Shown: positions 46,543 to 55,674, counted from the stretch's first letter. The stretch: 64,000 nucleotides of DNA from Desulfovibrio subterraneus (GCF_013340285.1 NZ_BLVO01000004.1:434001-498000); one strand, 5' to 3'. Notes: generated from the letters alone by a model not told the origin. Numbers and translations are program-made.

Positions 46543-47373
46543 ATGCATTCACGTTTCCATTATCTCATCGCCCTTCTGATCGTGGGCTGCATGCTCATGG
46601 CAGGAACGGCGCAGGCCAAGGACGCCACACACGAACTGCGCGATGCCAGCGTGATATCAAAAGTCATTGAGCGCGGCACCCTGCGTGTGGGCTTTTCCAC
46701 CTTTGTACCGTGGGCCATGAACGACAAGACAGGCAAGTTCATCGGCTTTGAAGTGGATGTGATGACCCAGCTTGCCAAAGATCTTGGTGTCGAGATCGAG
46801 TTCGTTCCCACCAACTGGTCGGGCATCATCCCCTCTCTGCTCTCCGACAAGTTTGATGTCATCATCGGCGGCATGAGCGTTACCACGGAACGCAACCTCA
46901 AGGTGAACTTCACCATACCGTACGACACGACAGGCATGGCTCTGGTGGCCAACAAGACCACAGCCAAGGGCTTCAGCTCCCTTGCCGACTTCAACAAAGA
47001 AGACGTGATCATCGTCGCCCGTATCGGCTCAACGCCCGCCACGGCCGCCAAAACCTTCTTCCCCAAGGCCACATTACGCCTCTTTGAAAAAGAGACACAG
47101 TGCCTGCAGGAACTGCTCTCCGGCAGAGTGCACGCATTTGTGGCCAGCGCCCCCCTGCCGGCCCACAGCGCAGTGGAGCATGCCGACAAACTGTTCCTGC
47201 CTGTTGAAGGCACCTTCACCAAGGAACCCGTGGCCTTTGCCGTCCGCAAGGGCGACCCGGACACTCTGAACGTGCTCAACAACTGGATTCGTCAGAAAGA
47301 AGCGCAGGGCTGGCTTGCCGAACGCAAGCACTACTGGTTTGAAACGCTGGACTGGGCTGCCCGGCTCAAATAA
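46543..47373 (+). CDS. Amino-acid ABC transporter periplasmic binding protein
   Basis: The 276-residue protein has a signal peptide (about 1-24, cut after AQA) and an SBP_bac_3 fold: GTLRVGFSTFVPWAMNDKTG, FIGFEVDVMTQLAKDLGV and DVIIGGMSVTTERN. It should bind a polar amino acid and deliver it to the flanking permeases. AAAGGAG precedes the ATG, far better than for the permease genes. A 10-bp hairpin right after it (47381-47406) could favour higher expression of the binding protein. Confidence 0.92.
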   Translation: MHSRFHYLIALLIVGCMLMAGTAQAKDATHELRDASVISKVIERGTLRVGFSTFVPWAMNDKTGKFIGFEVDVMTQLAKDLGVEIEFVPTNWSGIIPSLLSDKFDVIIGGMSVTTERNLKVNFTIPYDTTGMALVANKTTAKGFSSLADFNKEDVIIVARIGSTPATAAKTFFPKATLRLFEKETQCLQELLSGRVHAFVASAPLPAHSAVEHADKLFLPVEGTFTKEPVAFAVRKGDPDTLNVLNNWIRQKEAQGWLAERKHYWFETLDWAARLK

Positions 47374-47380
47374 CACAACA

Positions 47381-47406
47381 CGCCCGCAGCTTTCGGGCTG
47401 CGGGCG
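47381..47406 (+). terminator. Hairpin between binding protein and second permease
   Basis: A 10-bp stem CGCCCGCAGC / GCTGCGGGCG with a six-base loop is followed by TTCCCCCAT, without a real U tract. It is probably a partial terminator or RNA-stability element. Confidence 0.55.
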
Positions 47407-47424
47407 TTCCCCCATATTCCTCGC

Positions 47425-48309
47425 ATGAATCATCATTCCCGTGCACGCACATCCCGTAAGCTTGATGTGCTGCTTCTCCTTCTGCTGGCTGCGGCCGCCG
47501 GGGTATTCTTCTGGCGCGTGCAGACCCGCTTCGACTATGACTGGAACTGGGCCGCGGTGCCCCAGTTTCTCTTCCGTCACGACCCTGATTCGGGCTGGAC
47601 GGCCAATGTGCTCATCCGCGGCCTGCTCACCACCATACGCCTCAGCATCTGGACCTCGGTTCTGGCTATGGGCATAGGAATGGTGGTCGGGCTTGCCGCA
47701 ACCAGCCGCAGCCTGTTCAGCAGGCTGCTTGCCCGCACCTATGTGGAAGGTGTGCGCAACCTGCCGCCGCTGGTGCTTATCTTCATTTTCTACTTTTTCA
47801 TCTACACGCTGCTCGCCCCCCTTATCGGGCTGGACGAGGCCATACGCTCCATGCCCCCGTGGCTGGCGAACCTGCTTTCCGTGCTCTGCGACGAGCCGAA
47901 CCGCCTGCCGGGGTTCATTTCCGGCGTCATCACCCTTTCCATTTACGAGGGGGCATACATGGCGGAAATAGTGCGGGGCGGCGTGGCGAGTGTAGATAAG
48001 GGACAATGGGAGGCCGCAGCCTCGCTCGGGCTGCCGCGCTCAGACCAGCTGCGGCTCGTGGTGCTGCCACAGGCCCTGAAGGTGATCATCCCCCCGCTCG
48101 CGGGGCAGTTCATCTCCACCATCAAGGATTCGGCCATTGTCTCGGTCATATCCATTCCGGAACTGACCTTTCAGGGGCTGGAACTCATGTCCGCCACCTA
48201 TCTGACCTTCGAGGTCTGGATAACCATCACCCTTATGTATCTGGTGCTTACACTGGGCTGCGCCATACTGGCCAGAAAGCTGGAGCACTCCCTGCGGTGG
48301 CGGTTCTAA
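47425..48309 (+). CDS. Amino-acid ABC transporter permease, HisM/GlnP family, 2
   Basis: The 294-residue membrane protein has the same core as the first permease: TTIRLSIWTSVLAMGIG, EGVRNLPPLVLIFIFYFF and the EAA loop (GQWEAAASLGLPRSDQLRLVVLPQALK). A longer loop near residue 140 sets it apart. It shows no clear ribosome site and starts 18 bases after the hairpin. The required ATPase must be encoded elsewhere. Confidence 0.9.
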   Translation: MNHHSRARTSRKLDVLLLLLLAAAAGVFFWRVQTRFDYDWNWAAVPQFLFRHDPDSGWTANVLIRGLLTTIRLSIWTSVLAMGIGMVVGLAATSRSLFSRLLARTYVEGVRNLPPLVLIFIFYFFIYTLLAPLIGLDEAIRSMPPWLANLLSVLCDEPNRLPGFISGVITLSIYEGAYMAEIVRGGVASVDKGQWEAAASLGLPRSDQLRLVVLPQALKVIIPPLAGQFISTIKDSAIVSVISIPELTFQGLELMSATYLTFEVWITITLMYLVLTLGCAILARKLEHSLRWRF

Positions 48310-48326
48310 ACTCTCCACACAAGAAA

Positions 48327-48345
48327 AGGCCGGAAATTCCGGCCT
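48327..48345. repeat. 19-bp palindrome, copy 1 of a pair
   Basis: AGGCCGGAAATTCCGGCCT is a near-perfect palindrome just after the second permease. A copy with one change lies at 48506-48524. It may end the ABC transcript although no U tract follows. Confidence 0.6.
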
Positions 48346-48390
48346 CAGACTGCTGACAAAGCTATTTCTGGTATTTTTTGGCTCCGCCGG

Positions 48391-48411
48391 GCAGGAACCT
48401 AACGTTCCTGC
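48391..48411. repeat. Inverted repeat between the paired palindromes
   Basis: GCAGGAAC / GTTCCTGC with loop CTAAC, centred between the two 19-bp palindromes. Confidence 0.6.
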
Positions 48412-48505
48412 ACCTCGTATAAGCGATAATAATCCGTTCTTGGACCTCAGTTCCGGCTTAACGGTAATACTGCTGTACTGAAAATGAGGGGTTGTTATTA
48501 CCCTG

Positions 48506-48524
48506 AGGCCGGAAATTCCAGCCT
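48506..48524. repeat. 19-bp palindrome, copy 2 of a pair
   Basis: AGGCCGGAAATTCCAGCCT differs from copy 1 at one base. It abuts the stop codon of the Hpt gene. Confidence 0.6.
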
Positions 48525-48910
48525 TACAGGTACTTTTCAAGCGCGGCAATTTCGCGCCGCACATCCGGCCTCTCTTTATCCGCCCTGTATGCGTTCAGCA
48601 ACAGCAGCACACTGTCAAAGGCTTCCAGCAGTGCGGTTATGCACTCGCTGTCAGGCTCAAGCCCGCCGGTACGCACTTTCTGCAATATATTCTCAGCCCT
48701 GTGAGCCACCTCGGCAATTTCACCAAGCTTGAGCAACCCCGCACCGGCCTTGATGGAGTGTGCAGCCCTGAAAATGGCATGCACCTTTTCATCATCCACC
48801 TGCCCATGCTTCCTCTCAAGGTCGAGCAATCCGGCTTCAATTTCCGCCAGACGCTCGTAGGTTTCTTCAACAAATACTTCGAAAACCTCGTCGTCTCGAT
48901 CCTGCATCAT
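48524..48910 (-). CDS. Stand-alone histidine phosphotransfer (Hpt) protein
   Basis: The 128-residue all-helical protein has the Hpt signature FRAAHSIKAGAGLLKLGEIAEVAHRAEN, given here as its core AAHSIKAGAGLL with the phospho-accepting His near residue 48. It has no kinase domain and should relay phosphate between receivers. It lies 14 bp after cheV in the same direction, which suggests the CheV receiver may be its partner. Confidence 0.88.
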   Translation of the reverse strand: MMQDRDDEVFEVFVEETYERLAEIEAGLLDLERKHGQVDDEKVHAIFRAAHSIKAGAGLLKLGEIAEVAHRAENILQKVRTGGLEPDSECITALLEAFDSVLLLLNAYRADKERPDVRREIAALEKYL

Positions 48911-48924
48911 GTGCCGTCTCCGGT

Positions 48925-49869
48925 TCAGGGGCGTTTTTCAAGCAATTCCAGCGCGCGTTGCGCCATCATGTCGAGATCGGGCTTGGATATCTGATCATCT
49001 GCGCCCACCGAGTCTCCCTTGTGCCGCAGTTCATTGGTGATGAGTGAAGAATAGAGAATGACAGGCAGGCTGCCCAGCACGGCATCTTCCTTCACGTTCT
49101 TGGTCAGGGTGAAGCCATCCATAAGAGGCATTTCTATGTCCGAAATGACAATGTCCACGAAATCCGAGAGCGGCCTGCCCTCTTCCTGCGACTGCGTGCG
49201 GAACGCCCTGAGCTGGTTCAGGGCATCCTGCCCGTTGTTCACCATAGTGAGCTCGAAGTTGGCGGATTCCAGATTCTTGCGGAGCATAAGCCTGATGGTG
49301 GCGGAATCGTCAGCCACAAGCGCCTTGTAGGAACGGGACGCCTGCGCCCCTTTGTGCTCAGCTTTTTCAAACGTCTGAGGGTCAAGGTCAGCCAGAACAT
49401 TCTCAAGGTCCACAAGCTGGACGAAATGATCACCCAGATCAACCATGCCTACAATACAGTTGGTTCCGATTTTGGTGATATAGCCGCTCGGGGGCTGAAC
49501 TTCCTGCCATCCTACACGGTGAATCTCCGTCACACCGGAAACCAGAAAGCCCGTTACGGAATGGCTGAATTCCGTCACCATGATCACGTCATGGTCCGCA
49601 TGCACCATATCCATCTTGAGCCAGCGGCTGAGATCAAGCACAGGCACCATCATGTTGCGGATATCGATCATGCCCATGAAACAGGGGTTGGAAGCAGATT
49701 CAGGAGCGGCGAACTTGGGAGCCTCGATCACCTGCATGACCTTGGCGACGTTTACACCGAAGTGGCAGGGTGCCACAGAACCGTCAGGCAAACGCTCAGA
49801 AATGAACAGTTCCAGCACTTCCAGTTCGTTGGTGCCTGATTCCAGCAGGATATTGTGGTCAACGCTCAT
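48925..49869 (-). CDS. cheV: Chemotaxis coupling protein CheV (CheW-receiver)
   Basis: The 314-residue protein joins a CheW-like coupling domain (about 10-165, HFGVNVAKVMQVIEAP) to a receiver (about 180-310). The receiver keeps ADDSATIR, the phospho-acceptor VISDIEMP and the Lys in QISKPD. CheV couples receptors to CheA and helps adaptation. AAAGGAG precedes the ATG. It forms an operon with the Hpt gene. Confidence 0.93.
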   Translation of the reverse strand: MSVDHNILLESGTNELEVLELFISERLPDGSVAPCHFGVNVAKVMQVIEAPKFAAPESASNPCFMGMIDIRNMMVPVLDLSRWLKMDMVHADHDVIMVTEFSHSVTGFLVSGVTEIHRVGWQEVQPPSGYITKIGTNCIVGMVDLGDHFVQLVDLENVLADLDPQTFEKAEHKGAQASRSYKALVADDSATIRLMLRKNLESANFELTMVNNGQDALNQLRAFRTQSQEEGRPLSDFVDIVISDIEMPLMDGFTLTKNVKEDAVLGSLPVILYSSLITNELRHKGDSVGADDQISKPDLDMMAQRALELLEKRP

Positions 49870-49979
49870 GGCCGCTCCTTTGCTATGCTACAGTGGGCAC
49901 ATTCCCGTACTATTGCGGCATTCTAGGATAATTACCGACAGAATCAATGATAGTTTTGCCCATACAGAAGCACAGACAA

Positions 49980-51071
49980 TTACCGCAACGCATCGGCCAC
50001 GGCGAGAATGGTGTTGGCATACGTTGCGCTGTTGTTGTAGTGGCGCAACACCCTGTTCTGCTTCTCCCTGCTCAGGCCGGGCTTCCATCCATGATATTTC
50101 AGATAGTTGGCAAGGCTGTGCATGGCATCGGATGCATGGAACAGGTTCACCGTGCCGTCGCCGTCGCCATCCACACCGAAACGGAGAATATTGGATGGCA
50201 TGAACTGACAGATACCCACAGCGCCGTAAATGGAACCGGGCATGGTCACAGGGTCCAGCCCGCTCTGGCTGGAGTAGGTGATAAGTGCCTTGAGCTCATC
50301 ATAGGCCCACGTGGATTTGTCCCCTATGCGCTTGGAAAGCCACTTGGCCCGGTCGCTGGTTATCTGCAGGCCGGAAAGATGCGGGCGGACGCTTTCCAGC
50401 GTATCCGATGCCGCAAGGCAGGCAAGGTTGCGGAAGGCCTGCTCCTTGCCGAGATAGTTGCCCAGACGGGTTTCCACCAGCATGAGCCCCACGGCTATTT
50501 CCTTGGGTACGCCGAAGCGCTTTTCCATTGCCCGCAGGCTTTCGCTGTGTGTTTCCAGAAAGGTTCTGGCCCTGCGCATGTTCTCAGGCACCAGCACGCC
50601 GGAATAGATGGCGGGAGCAGGCGCCTTTTTGGTCTTTTTGGGTTCCTGCTTGCGGGGGGCAAACTTGGTAGTGAAAAGCGCGCGCATCTTATGCCCCATG
50701 GGACCGGCGGAATAGGGATTCTCCACCCGCCCGAACAGGCTTTCCACATAGGTCCGGTCAAACCCGTCCGCCACAAGCTTTTCAACCAGATGGTTCCAGC
50801 CCTCATCATATCTGACGAGCGCAGGTTCCATAGGTTCCGTGCTGTTAAGAGGTTCTACCGATATGGTCTGCATGCCCTCTTTCGGAGGCACGGCAGCGTG
50901 GGCTTCCTGCGCATGCGAGGAAGAAGCCGCGCACCCGCCGAGGGTTCCAAGGGCAAGCAACAACGTCATGGCGCGCAGCAGGGCGACGCTGCGGCCTCCG
51001 ATATTCCTGCATCCGGCAAGAAGCGGATGGCAAGGGTTGTCGTATCTCGTGATTATCTGGTACACAGTCAT
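49980..51071 (-). CDS. Lytic murein transglycosylase, MltB-like lipoprotein
   Basis: The enzyme cleaves peptidoglycan to 1,6-anhydromuramyl products. The SLT_2-type domain has the catalytic Glu in GLMLVETRLGNYLG, and AVGICQFMPSN plus VDGDGDGTVNLF follow. A lipobox (TLGGC) lies near residue 47 from the ATG at 51071, so it should be anchored in the outer membrane. The start is uncertain: 51071 gives a long leader with no ribosome site, and the ATG at 50969 gives a short, more typical lipoprotein signal. A frame back to 51275 overlaps the divergent gene and is unlikely. Confidence 0.85.
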   Translation of the reverse strand: MTVYQIITRYDNPCHPLLAGCRNIGGRSVALLRAMTLLLALGTLGGCAASSSHAQEAHAAVPPKEGMQTISVEPLNSTEPMEPALVRYDEGWNHLVEKLVADGFDRTYVESLFGRVENPYSAGPMGHKMRALFTTKFAPRKQEPKKTKKAPAPAIYSGVLVPENMRRARTFLETHSESLRAMEKRFGVPKEIAVGLMLVETRLGNYLGKEQAFRNLACLAASDTLESVRPHLSGLQITSDRAKWLSKRIGDKSTWAYDELKALITYSSQSGLDPVTMPGSIYGAVGICQFMPSNILRFGVDGDGDGTVNLFHASDAMHSLANYLKYHGWKPGLSREKQNRVLRHYNNSATYANTILAVADALR

Positions 51072-51138
51072 GGCGCAGTCTATCGCGTTTTGCCTGAAGG
51101 CGGCAAGCCCCCCACCCTTCAACCGGTTCAGGAAAATG

Positions 51139-52614
51139 ATGACGCAACCCACAAAAACACAGAATTCACTGAAGGAGCAGACGGGAAAAATTGTCAGCTT
51201 CGTCACCCGCGATATCTGGCTCCAGGACATAGACCCGCAGGACAGACGGCAGCGTGGTCTGGCCGGTCTGCTCAAATGGCTCTATCTGGTTGTGCACGGA
51301 TTCATGAAGGACCAGTGCCTGCTCAGGGCATCCGCACTTACCTATACCACCGTGCTCTCCATCGTCCCCTTTCTCGCGGTGGCCTTTTCCATATCCAAGG
51401 GTATGGGCCTGCAGAACTCCGAGGGGCTGCGCACACTGCTGCTCAATGTTTCCGCAGGCAATACGCAGACCGTGGACCATATTCTCACCTACGTGAACAA
51501 TACCAATGTGGGGACGCTGGGGTCCATAGGCATGGCCACCCTGTTGCTCACGGTCGGTTCCGTCATGGGCACCATCGAAAAGGCCTTCAACTCCATATGG
51601 GGGGTCACGCAGGGCCGCACCATGTGGCGCAAATTCACGGACTTCTTTTCCGTGGCACTCATCTGCCCGCTGGTCTACGGGGTGGCATTCAGTGTAAGCG
51701 CATCGCTGCAGAGCGATTCCGTGGTGCAGAAACTGCTCTCTTACAGTGCCCTCAGCTACGCCTATCTCGCCGCCCTCAAGTTCATTCCGCTCTTCATGGT
51801 GGCGATGATGCTGCTCTTCCTTTATGTCTTCATCCCCAACACCAAGGTACGCATTCCTTCAGGCCTTGTCGGTGCGGTCATCGCGGCCACGCTGTGGAAG
51901 CTCGTGGAAAACCTCTATGTCACCTATCAGGTGGGCGCGGCCAAATACAACGCCATATACGGCGGCTTTGCGCAGGTTCCGCTTTTCCTTGTGTGGGTAT
52001 ACATAAGCTGGGTCATCGTGCTGCTGGGGGTGGAGTTCAGCTTCGCCATGCAGAACGTGCGCACCTTTGAAAACGAAATACGCTCGGACACGGCCACCCG
52101 CGAAGAGCGCGACAAGCTTGCAGCGCTTTCCATGCTGCTGCTCACCCGCCGTTTTTACGAGCACGGCGGCCCCGTGCCGCTGGCCGATATTTCCGAATCG
52201 CTGCGTGCTCCCGTGCGCCTTGTACAGAACGTCATGGGCATAATGCAGAAGCAAGGCATGGTGGCCCAGACAAGCACCGACGAGCCTGCCTATGCCCTGT
52301 GTGCGCCACCGGAAAACATACGCTTCACCGACATCATCTACGCGCTGGCATCGCACCGCACCACAAGCAGCAAGCGCCCCATGACAGCGCGCTTCGGCTT
52401 CATCAACCGTACCTTCAGGACCATGTATGATGATACGGCCCGCAGCGAAGCCAACATGACGCTCAAGGAATATTGTGAGCGCGTGTTGCCCGCCGATTTC
52501 GGTGCCGCGGCTGCAGCGCACAAGCACAGACCCCAGCCGGAACAGGCCATGCCGACCGGTGACGAAGCACCCCCGAAAAACACCGAATCTTCCGAGACAG
52601 AACGTCAATACTGA
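51139..52614 (+). CDS. YihY/BrkB family inner-membrane protein
   Basis: The 491-residue protein has about six membrane helices of the YihY (formerly 'ribonuclease BN') family: LLRASALTYTTVLSIVPFLAVAFS, GVTQGRTMWRKFTDF, and ATLWKLVENLYVTYQVGAAKYNAIYGG in pieces. A cytoplasmic tail with a winged-helix-like region (about 340-420) and a Pro-rich end follow. The function is uncertain. AGGA five bases before the ATG at 51139 sets the start; an ATG at 51136 is equally in frame. It is divergent from the transglycosylase. Confidence 0.9.
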   Translation: MTQPTKTQNSLKEQTGKIVSFVTRDIWLQDIDPQDRRQRGLAGLLKWLYLVVHGFMKDQCLLRASALTYTTVLSIVPFLAVAFSISKGMGLQNSEGLRTLLLNVSAGNTQTVDHILTYVNNTNVGTLGSIGMATLLLTVGSVMGTIEKAFNSIWGVTQGRTMWRKFTDFFSVALICPLVYGVAFSVSASLQSDSVVQKLLSYSALSYAYLAALKFIPLFMVAMMLLFLYVFIPNTKVRIPSGLVGAVIAATLWKLVENLYVTYQVGAAKYNAIYGGFAQVPLFLVWVYISWVIVLLGVEFSFAMQNVRTFENEIRSDTATREERDKLAALSMLLLTRRFYEHGGPVPLADISESLRAPVRLVQNVMGIMQKQGMVAQTSTDEPAYALCAPPENIRFTDIIYALASHRTTSSKRPMTARFGFINRTFRTMYDDTARSEANMTLKEYCERVLPADFGAAAAAHKHRPQPEQAMPTGDEAPPKNTESSETERQY

Positions 52615-52706
52615 CCATGTTGACGAAAAACTTGGGCATTCCACTTAATATATGTCGTTAAGCCGAAGCCCAAATCAAAAAAGAAAATTACTCGCCTACA
52701 CAGGGT

Positions 52707-52740
52707 GCAGGGGGATTATCCCCCTGCCCGCCGGAGGCGA
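52707..52740. repeat. REP-like hairpin element
   Basis: A 9-bp stem GCAGGGGGA / TCCCCCTGC with loop TTA is followed by CCGCCGGAGGCG. It lacks a U tract. Similar CCCCTG-N-CCGCCGGAGGC elements recur in Desulfovibrio intergenic DNA as far as I recall. Confidence 0.5.
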
Positions 52741-52769
52741 AATAACCCCAACAGTCTTTTCAACAAGCT

Positions 52770-52795
52770 AAAGGCCGCCCATCGGGGCGGCCTTT
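52770..52795. terminator. Bidirectional Rho-independent terminator
   Basis: AAAGGCCGCC / GGCGGCCTTT with a six-base loop, between convergent genes. Confidence 0.88.
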
Positions 52796-52835
52796 CTCAT
52801 GCACTCATTACTATTTGCGGTGGCACACTGCACGC

Positions 52836-53306
52836 TCAGGCATGCGACAGAAAGGTCTGCACTTCCGCAAGACGGCGGGCATAGTGCTCCACATGCAGTT
52901 GCAGGTGCTCGTAATAATCCGCCACGATGAATTCCAGCGTCAGGGAATCTGAAACACGGTGCCATGCGTTGGGCTTTGCCTGCTGCGGGGTGCAGGCCGC
53001 CAGATGCAGCAGCAGCGCATTGTAGCTGCTCCACAGGGTTTTGAGCATGGCAAAGTCGCATCCGTCATACTGCTGCGCCTGTACCCACGGCTCCGGCTCG
53101 TAAGCGGGAAATCCCTTCAGGTCGCCAAAACGCAGCCGCACGAACCGCTGGTGATTGTTGGATGCCGAATCGATGAGATGCCCCACGATTTCCGAAAGGG
53201 TCCAGGCTTCTGCCTCAGGGCGGACATGCGCTGCCTCCGGCGGGGTTGCATCCAGCAGGGTCTGAAAATCCGCAACCACGGAACGGGCTCTCTCCATATT
53301 GATCAT
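52836..53306 (-). CDS. DinB-like four-helix protein
   Basis: The 156-residue protein has the DinB/YfiT-type layout: WTLSEIVGHLIDSASNNHQR carries the first metal-binding His and HLQLHVEHYARRL the others. The family includes metal-dependent thiol transferases and stress proteins; the substrate is unknown. AGGAGG lies five bases before the ATG. It is monocistronic. Confidence 0.88.
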   Translation of the reverse strand: MINMERARSVVADFQTLLDATPPEAAHVRPEAEAWTLSEIVGHLIDSASNNHQRFVRLRFGDLKGFPAYEPEPWVQAQQYDGCDFAMLKTLWSSYNALLLHLAACTPQQAKPNAWHRVSDSLTLEFIVADYYEHLQLHVEHYARRLAEVQTFLSHA

Positions 53307-53453
53307 GACAACCTCCTACCGGTTCAAAACACCCCATCAGTTCCTGCGGAGCACGCACAGCCTCCCTCCGCAGCCACTCCCCAACCACTATCCAACCTCT
53401 GCCCAGCCGCTATTCGGCCACTCTCCAGCCTGACAGGACACGGATAGCGGCCG

Positions 53454-54572
53454 TTACAGAAGATCCATCTCCCGCAGCACGGCCTCGTTCACCTTGTGCA
53501 CGTCAAAACGTTCTTCGGCGTACCGGCGCGATTCAAGCCCCATGGCTGCAATGCGTTCCGGCTGCCTGATGAAACGCATCATGGCCTCTGCCAGCGCCTT
53601 TGCATCGCCCACGGGTACCATATAGCCGTTGCGGCCCTCGCGCACCGTCTCGCGGCAGCCCACCGCATCGGTGGTTACTACGGCACGCTGCATGCTCATG
53701 GCCTCCAGCGTGGTACGCGGCACACCTTCGTGGTACGAGGGCAGCACATACACCGAGCAGCCTGCTATGTCGGGCCGCACGTCCGAAGACGGACCGGGAA
53801 TATCCATCCACGCCCGCCACGGAGCTACTTCGTCCTCGCTCACGCAGTCCACGCCCCTGTCAAAAGGCCCCACCAGCCGGAACACGGCAGCGGGATACTG
53901 TTCCTTCACGAGCCGTGCAGCCTCTGCAAACTCGCGCACACCTTTTTCACGCAGCAGGCGGGCAATGCACAGGAACACGGGGGCCTGCGCATGATCCTGC
54001 GGCAACGGCGCGGGCGCATAATGATCAAGGTCTATGCCGGTGCCGTTTACCAGACAGGTCCGGCGTGAACCGGATATGATGCGGTACTTTCGGAAGAAAT
54101 TTCTGTTGTCCTCGTTGAGGAAGAAGACGGACCGGCACACGCTCATGCCCGCCGCATACAATGTGCCTGCGATGACGGCCAGCACGGTACGCTTGAAGCC
54201 CTTGCCGTTGAAGGCATAGCCCAGCCCTTCGACCATGGCGTAGATGCGGGGCACACCCGCAAGGCGGGCCGCAATGGAGCCGTAGACCACGGGCTTGATG
54301 GTGTAGGAGAGCATCACGTCCGGCGCAATGCCGCGTATGGTCTTCACCAGCGCGGCCAGCGCGGCAATATCCCTTGCGGGATTGAGCCCCTTGCGGCTGA
54401 GCGGCACCTGTGCGGTTTCCACGCCCATGTCATGCAGGGTGCGCACGGTATCGGCATCAAGATCGGGGGCTGCGGCAATGACAGTATGCCCGGCAGCCAG
54501 CATGGCCCGCAGAAGCGGACCGCGAAAATTCACAAGAGAGGGGGCATAGCTGCCCAGCACGAGAATGCGCAC
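53454..54572 (-). CDS. Glycosyltransferase family 4
   Basis: The 372-residue GT-B enzyme has an N-terminal PSLVNFRGPLLRAMLAAGH segment, FLCIARLLREKGVREFAEAA in the donor domain and the EGVPRTTLEAMSMQRAVVTTD signature (in parts). It resembles PglA/EpsD-type transferases that act on lipid-linked sugars. The start is GTG with GGAGG four bases upstream. It follows a GT2 gene in the same direction, so both probably serve one surface polysaccharide. Confidence 0.9.
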   Translation of the reverse strand: MRILVLGSYAPSLVNFRGPLLRAMLAAGHTVIAAAPDLDADTVRTLHDMGVETAQVPLSRKGLNPARDIAALAALVKTIRGIAPDVMLSYTIKPVVYGSIAARLAGVPRIYAMVEGLGYAFNGKGFKRTVLAVIAGTLYAAGMSVCRSVFFLNEDNRNFFRKYRIISGSRRTCLVNGTGIDLDHYAPAPLPQDHAQAPVFLCIARLLREKGVREFAEAARLVKEQYPAAVFRLVGPFDRGVDCVSEDEVAPWRAWMDIPGPSSDVRPDIAGCSVYVLPSYHEGVPRTTLEAMSMQRAVVTTDAVGCRETVREGRNGYMVPVGDAKALAEAMMRFIRQPERIAAMGLESRRYAEERFDVHKVNEAVLREMDLL

Positions 54573-54694
54573 ATGTCCTCCGGACCAGCGGCTCTTGAAG
54601 GGTATGAAAAAACTCCGGCCAGTATGACGCTACCGTCGGCCGAAGTCCATGCTAATGCGGGGCATACCGTTTCCGGCATGCCCCGTTGTTTTGT
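54573..54694. other. Hairpin-rich spacer between two glycosyltransferases
   Basis: It contains CGGGGCAT / ATGCCCCG (around 54657-54685) enclosing a small CCG / CGG stem, and a CGGCC / GGCCG pair nearby. No minus-strand U tract follows, so it is probably an RNA-stability or partial termination element. Confidence 0.5.
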
Positions 54695-55609
54695 CTACTT
54701 CAGACGGCGTATGCGTATCGCCTTGATAAGCGCATACCGCAGGGCCGAAAACAGCCTGCGGTTGAAAAGCACCCTGTGCGGCTGCGTCAGCAGGGTACGC
54801 CCCAGACCGACGAGTGCCTCGCGCCGTTCACCAAGCAGAAAATGCATATAGTGATGGCGCAGCATGGCAAGGGCGCGGGTATCCGCATCTGCCGTGCGCA
54901 GATCGTAGATGCGCAGCGAAAGCTGCAGGTTGTCCCGCAGTCTGCGGACACCGAGCGAGACATTGCGCGTTTCCTGTCCCGGATGCACGCGCAGTTTGAG
55001 AAGGGCATCCGGCAGGTTGGCAAGGCGGTATTTCTCCGCCAGCGCTATCCACAGCGCAAGATCCTGCGCATAGGAAATGCTGCCGTCATAGCCGCCCACG
55101 TCGCGCACCGCCGCAAGACGGAACATGACGGAAGGATGCACGATGGGGTTTGTTATGGGCATGTAGCCCACAATATCACCGTGTCCTTCGGGGAACTCGG
55201 TCACGTGCCCCAGCAGGGCACCGTTACGGTCAATGAACCGGGCCTGCGTGCCTACCAGTGCAATCTGGGGGTTGGCGTCCAGAAAGGCCACCTGCCGCGC
55301 CAGACGCTCGGGCATGCACACATCGTCGGCATCCAGCCGGGCTACATATTCGGACTCCGCACGCGCGAGCCCGAGATTCAGTGCACCCGTCTGGCCCATA
55401 TCCTCGGGAAGCGCCACAAGTTCAATACGCGGATCGCCAAATCCCTCAATTATGGCACGCGTAGTATCCTTGGAGGCGTTGTCGATGATCAGGAAACGGA
55501 AGTCCGCATATGTCTGGGACAATACGGACTGCACGGTCTCCCGCACGAACGGCTCGCCGTTCTTCACCGACATCAGTACGGTAAGTTTGGGTTGATTCAT
55601 GTCGTTCAT
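54695..55609 (-). CDS. Glycosyltransferase family 2
   Basis: The 304-residue GT-A enzyme begins KLTVLMSVKNGEPFVRETV and has FLIIDNASKDTTR, the DxD-type motif YVARLDADDVCMPERL and the acceptor loop GGYDGSISYAQDLALWIAL. It transfers a sugar to a surface glycan. The start is uncertain: ATGs at 55624, 55609 and 55600 are in frame and none has a good ribosome site. The tyrS terminator lies immediately upstream, so its promoter must be inside the end of tyrS or transcription must read through. Confidence 0.88.
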   Translation of the reverse strand: MNDMNQPKLTVLMSVKNGEPFVRETVQSVLSQTYADFRFLIIDNASKDTTRAIIEGFGDPRIELVALPEDMGQTGALNLGLARAESEYVARLDADDVCMPERLARQVAFLDANPQIALVGTQARFIDRNGALLGHVTEFPEGHGDIVGYMPITNPIVHPSVMFRLAAVRDVGGYDGSISYAQDLALWIALAEKYRLANLPDALLKLRVHPGQETRNVSLGVRRLRDNLQLSLRIYDLRTADADTRALAMLRHHYMHFLLGERREALVGLGRTLLTQPHRVLFNRRLFSALRYALIKAIRIRRLK

Positions 55610-55624
55610 CGCTTTTTGTCGCAT

Positions 55625-55650
55625 TCATAGAAAAAGGCCGCTGTAACGCG
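55625..55650 (-). terminator. Minus-strand terminator of tyrS
   Basis: GGCCGC-GTTACA-GCGGCC followed by TTTTTC on the minus strand, just after the tyrS stop codon. Confidence 0.85.
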
Positions 55651-55674
55651 GCCTTGTATACAGGAATTCGGTGC

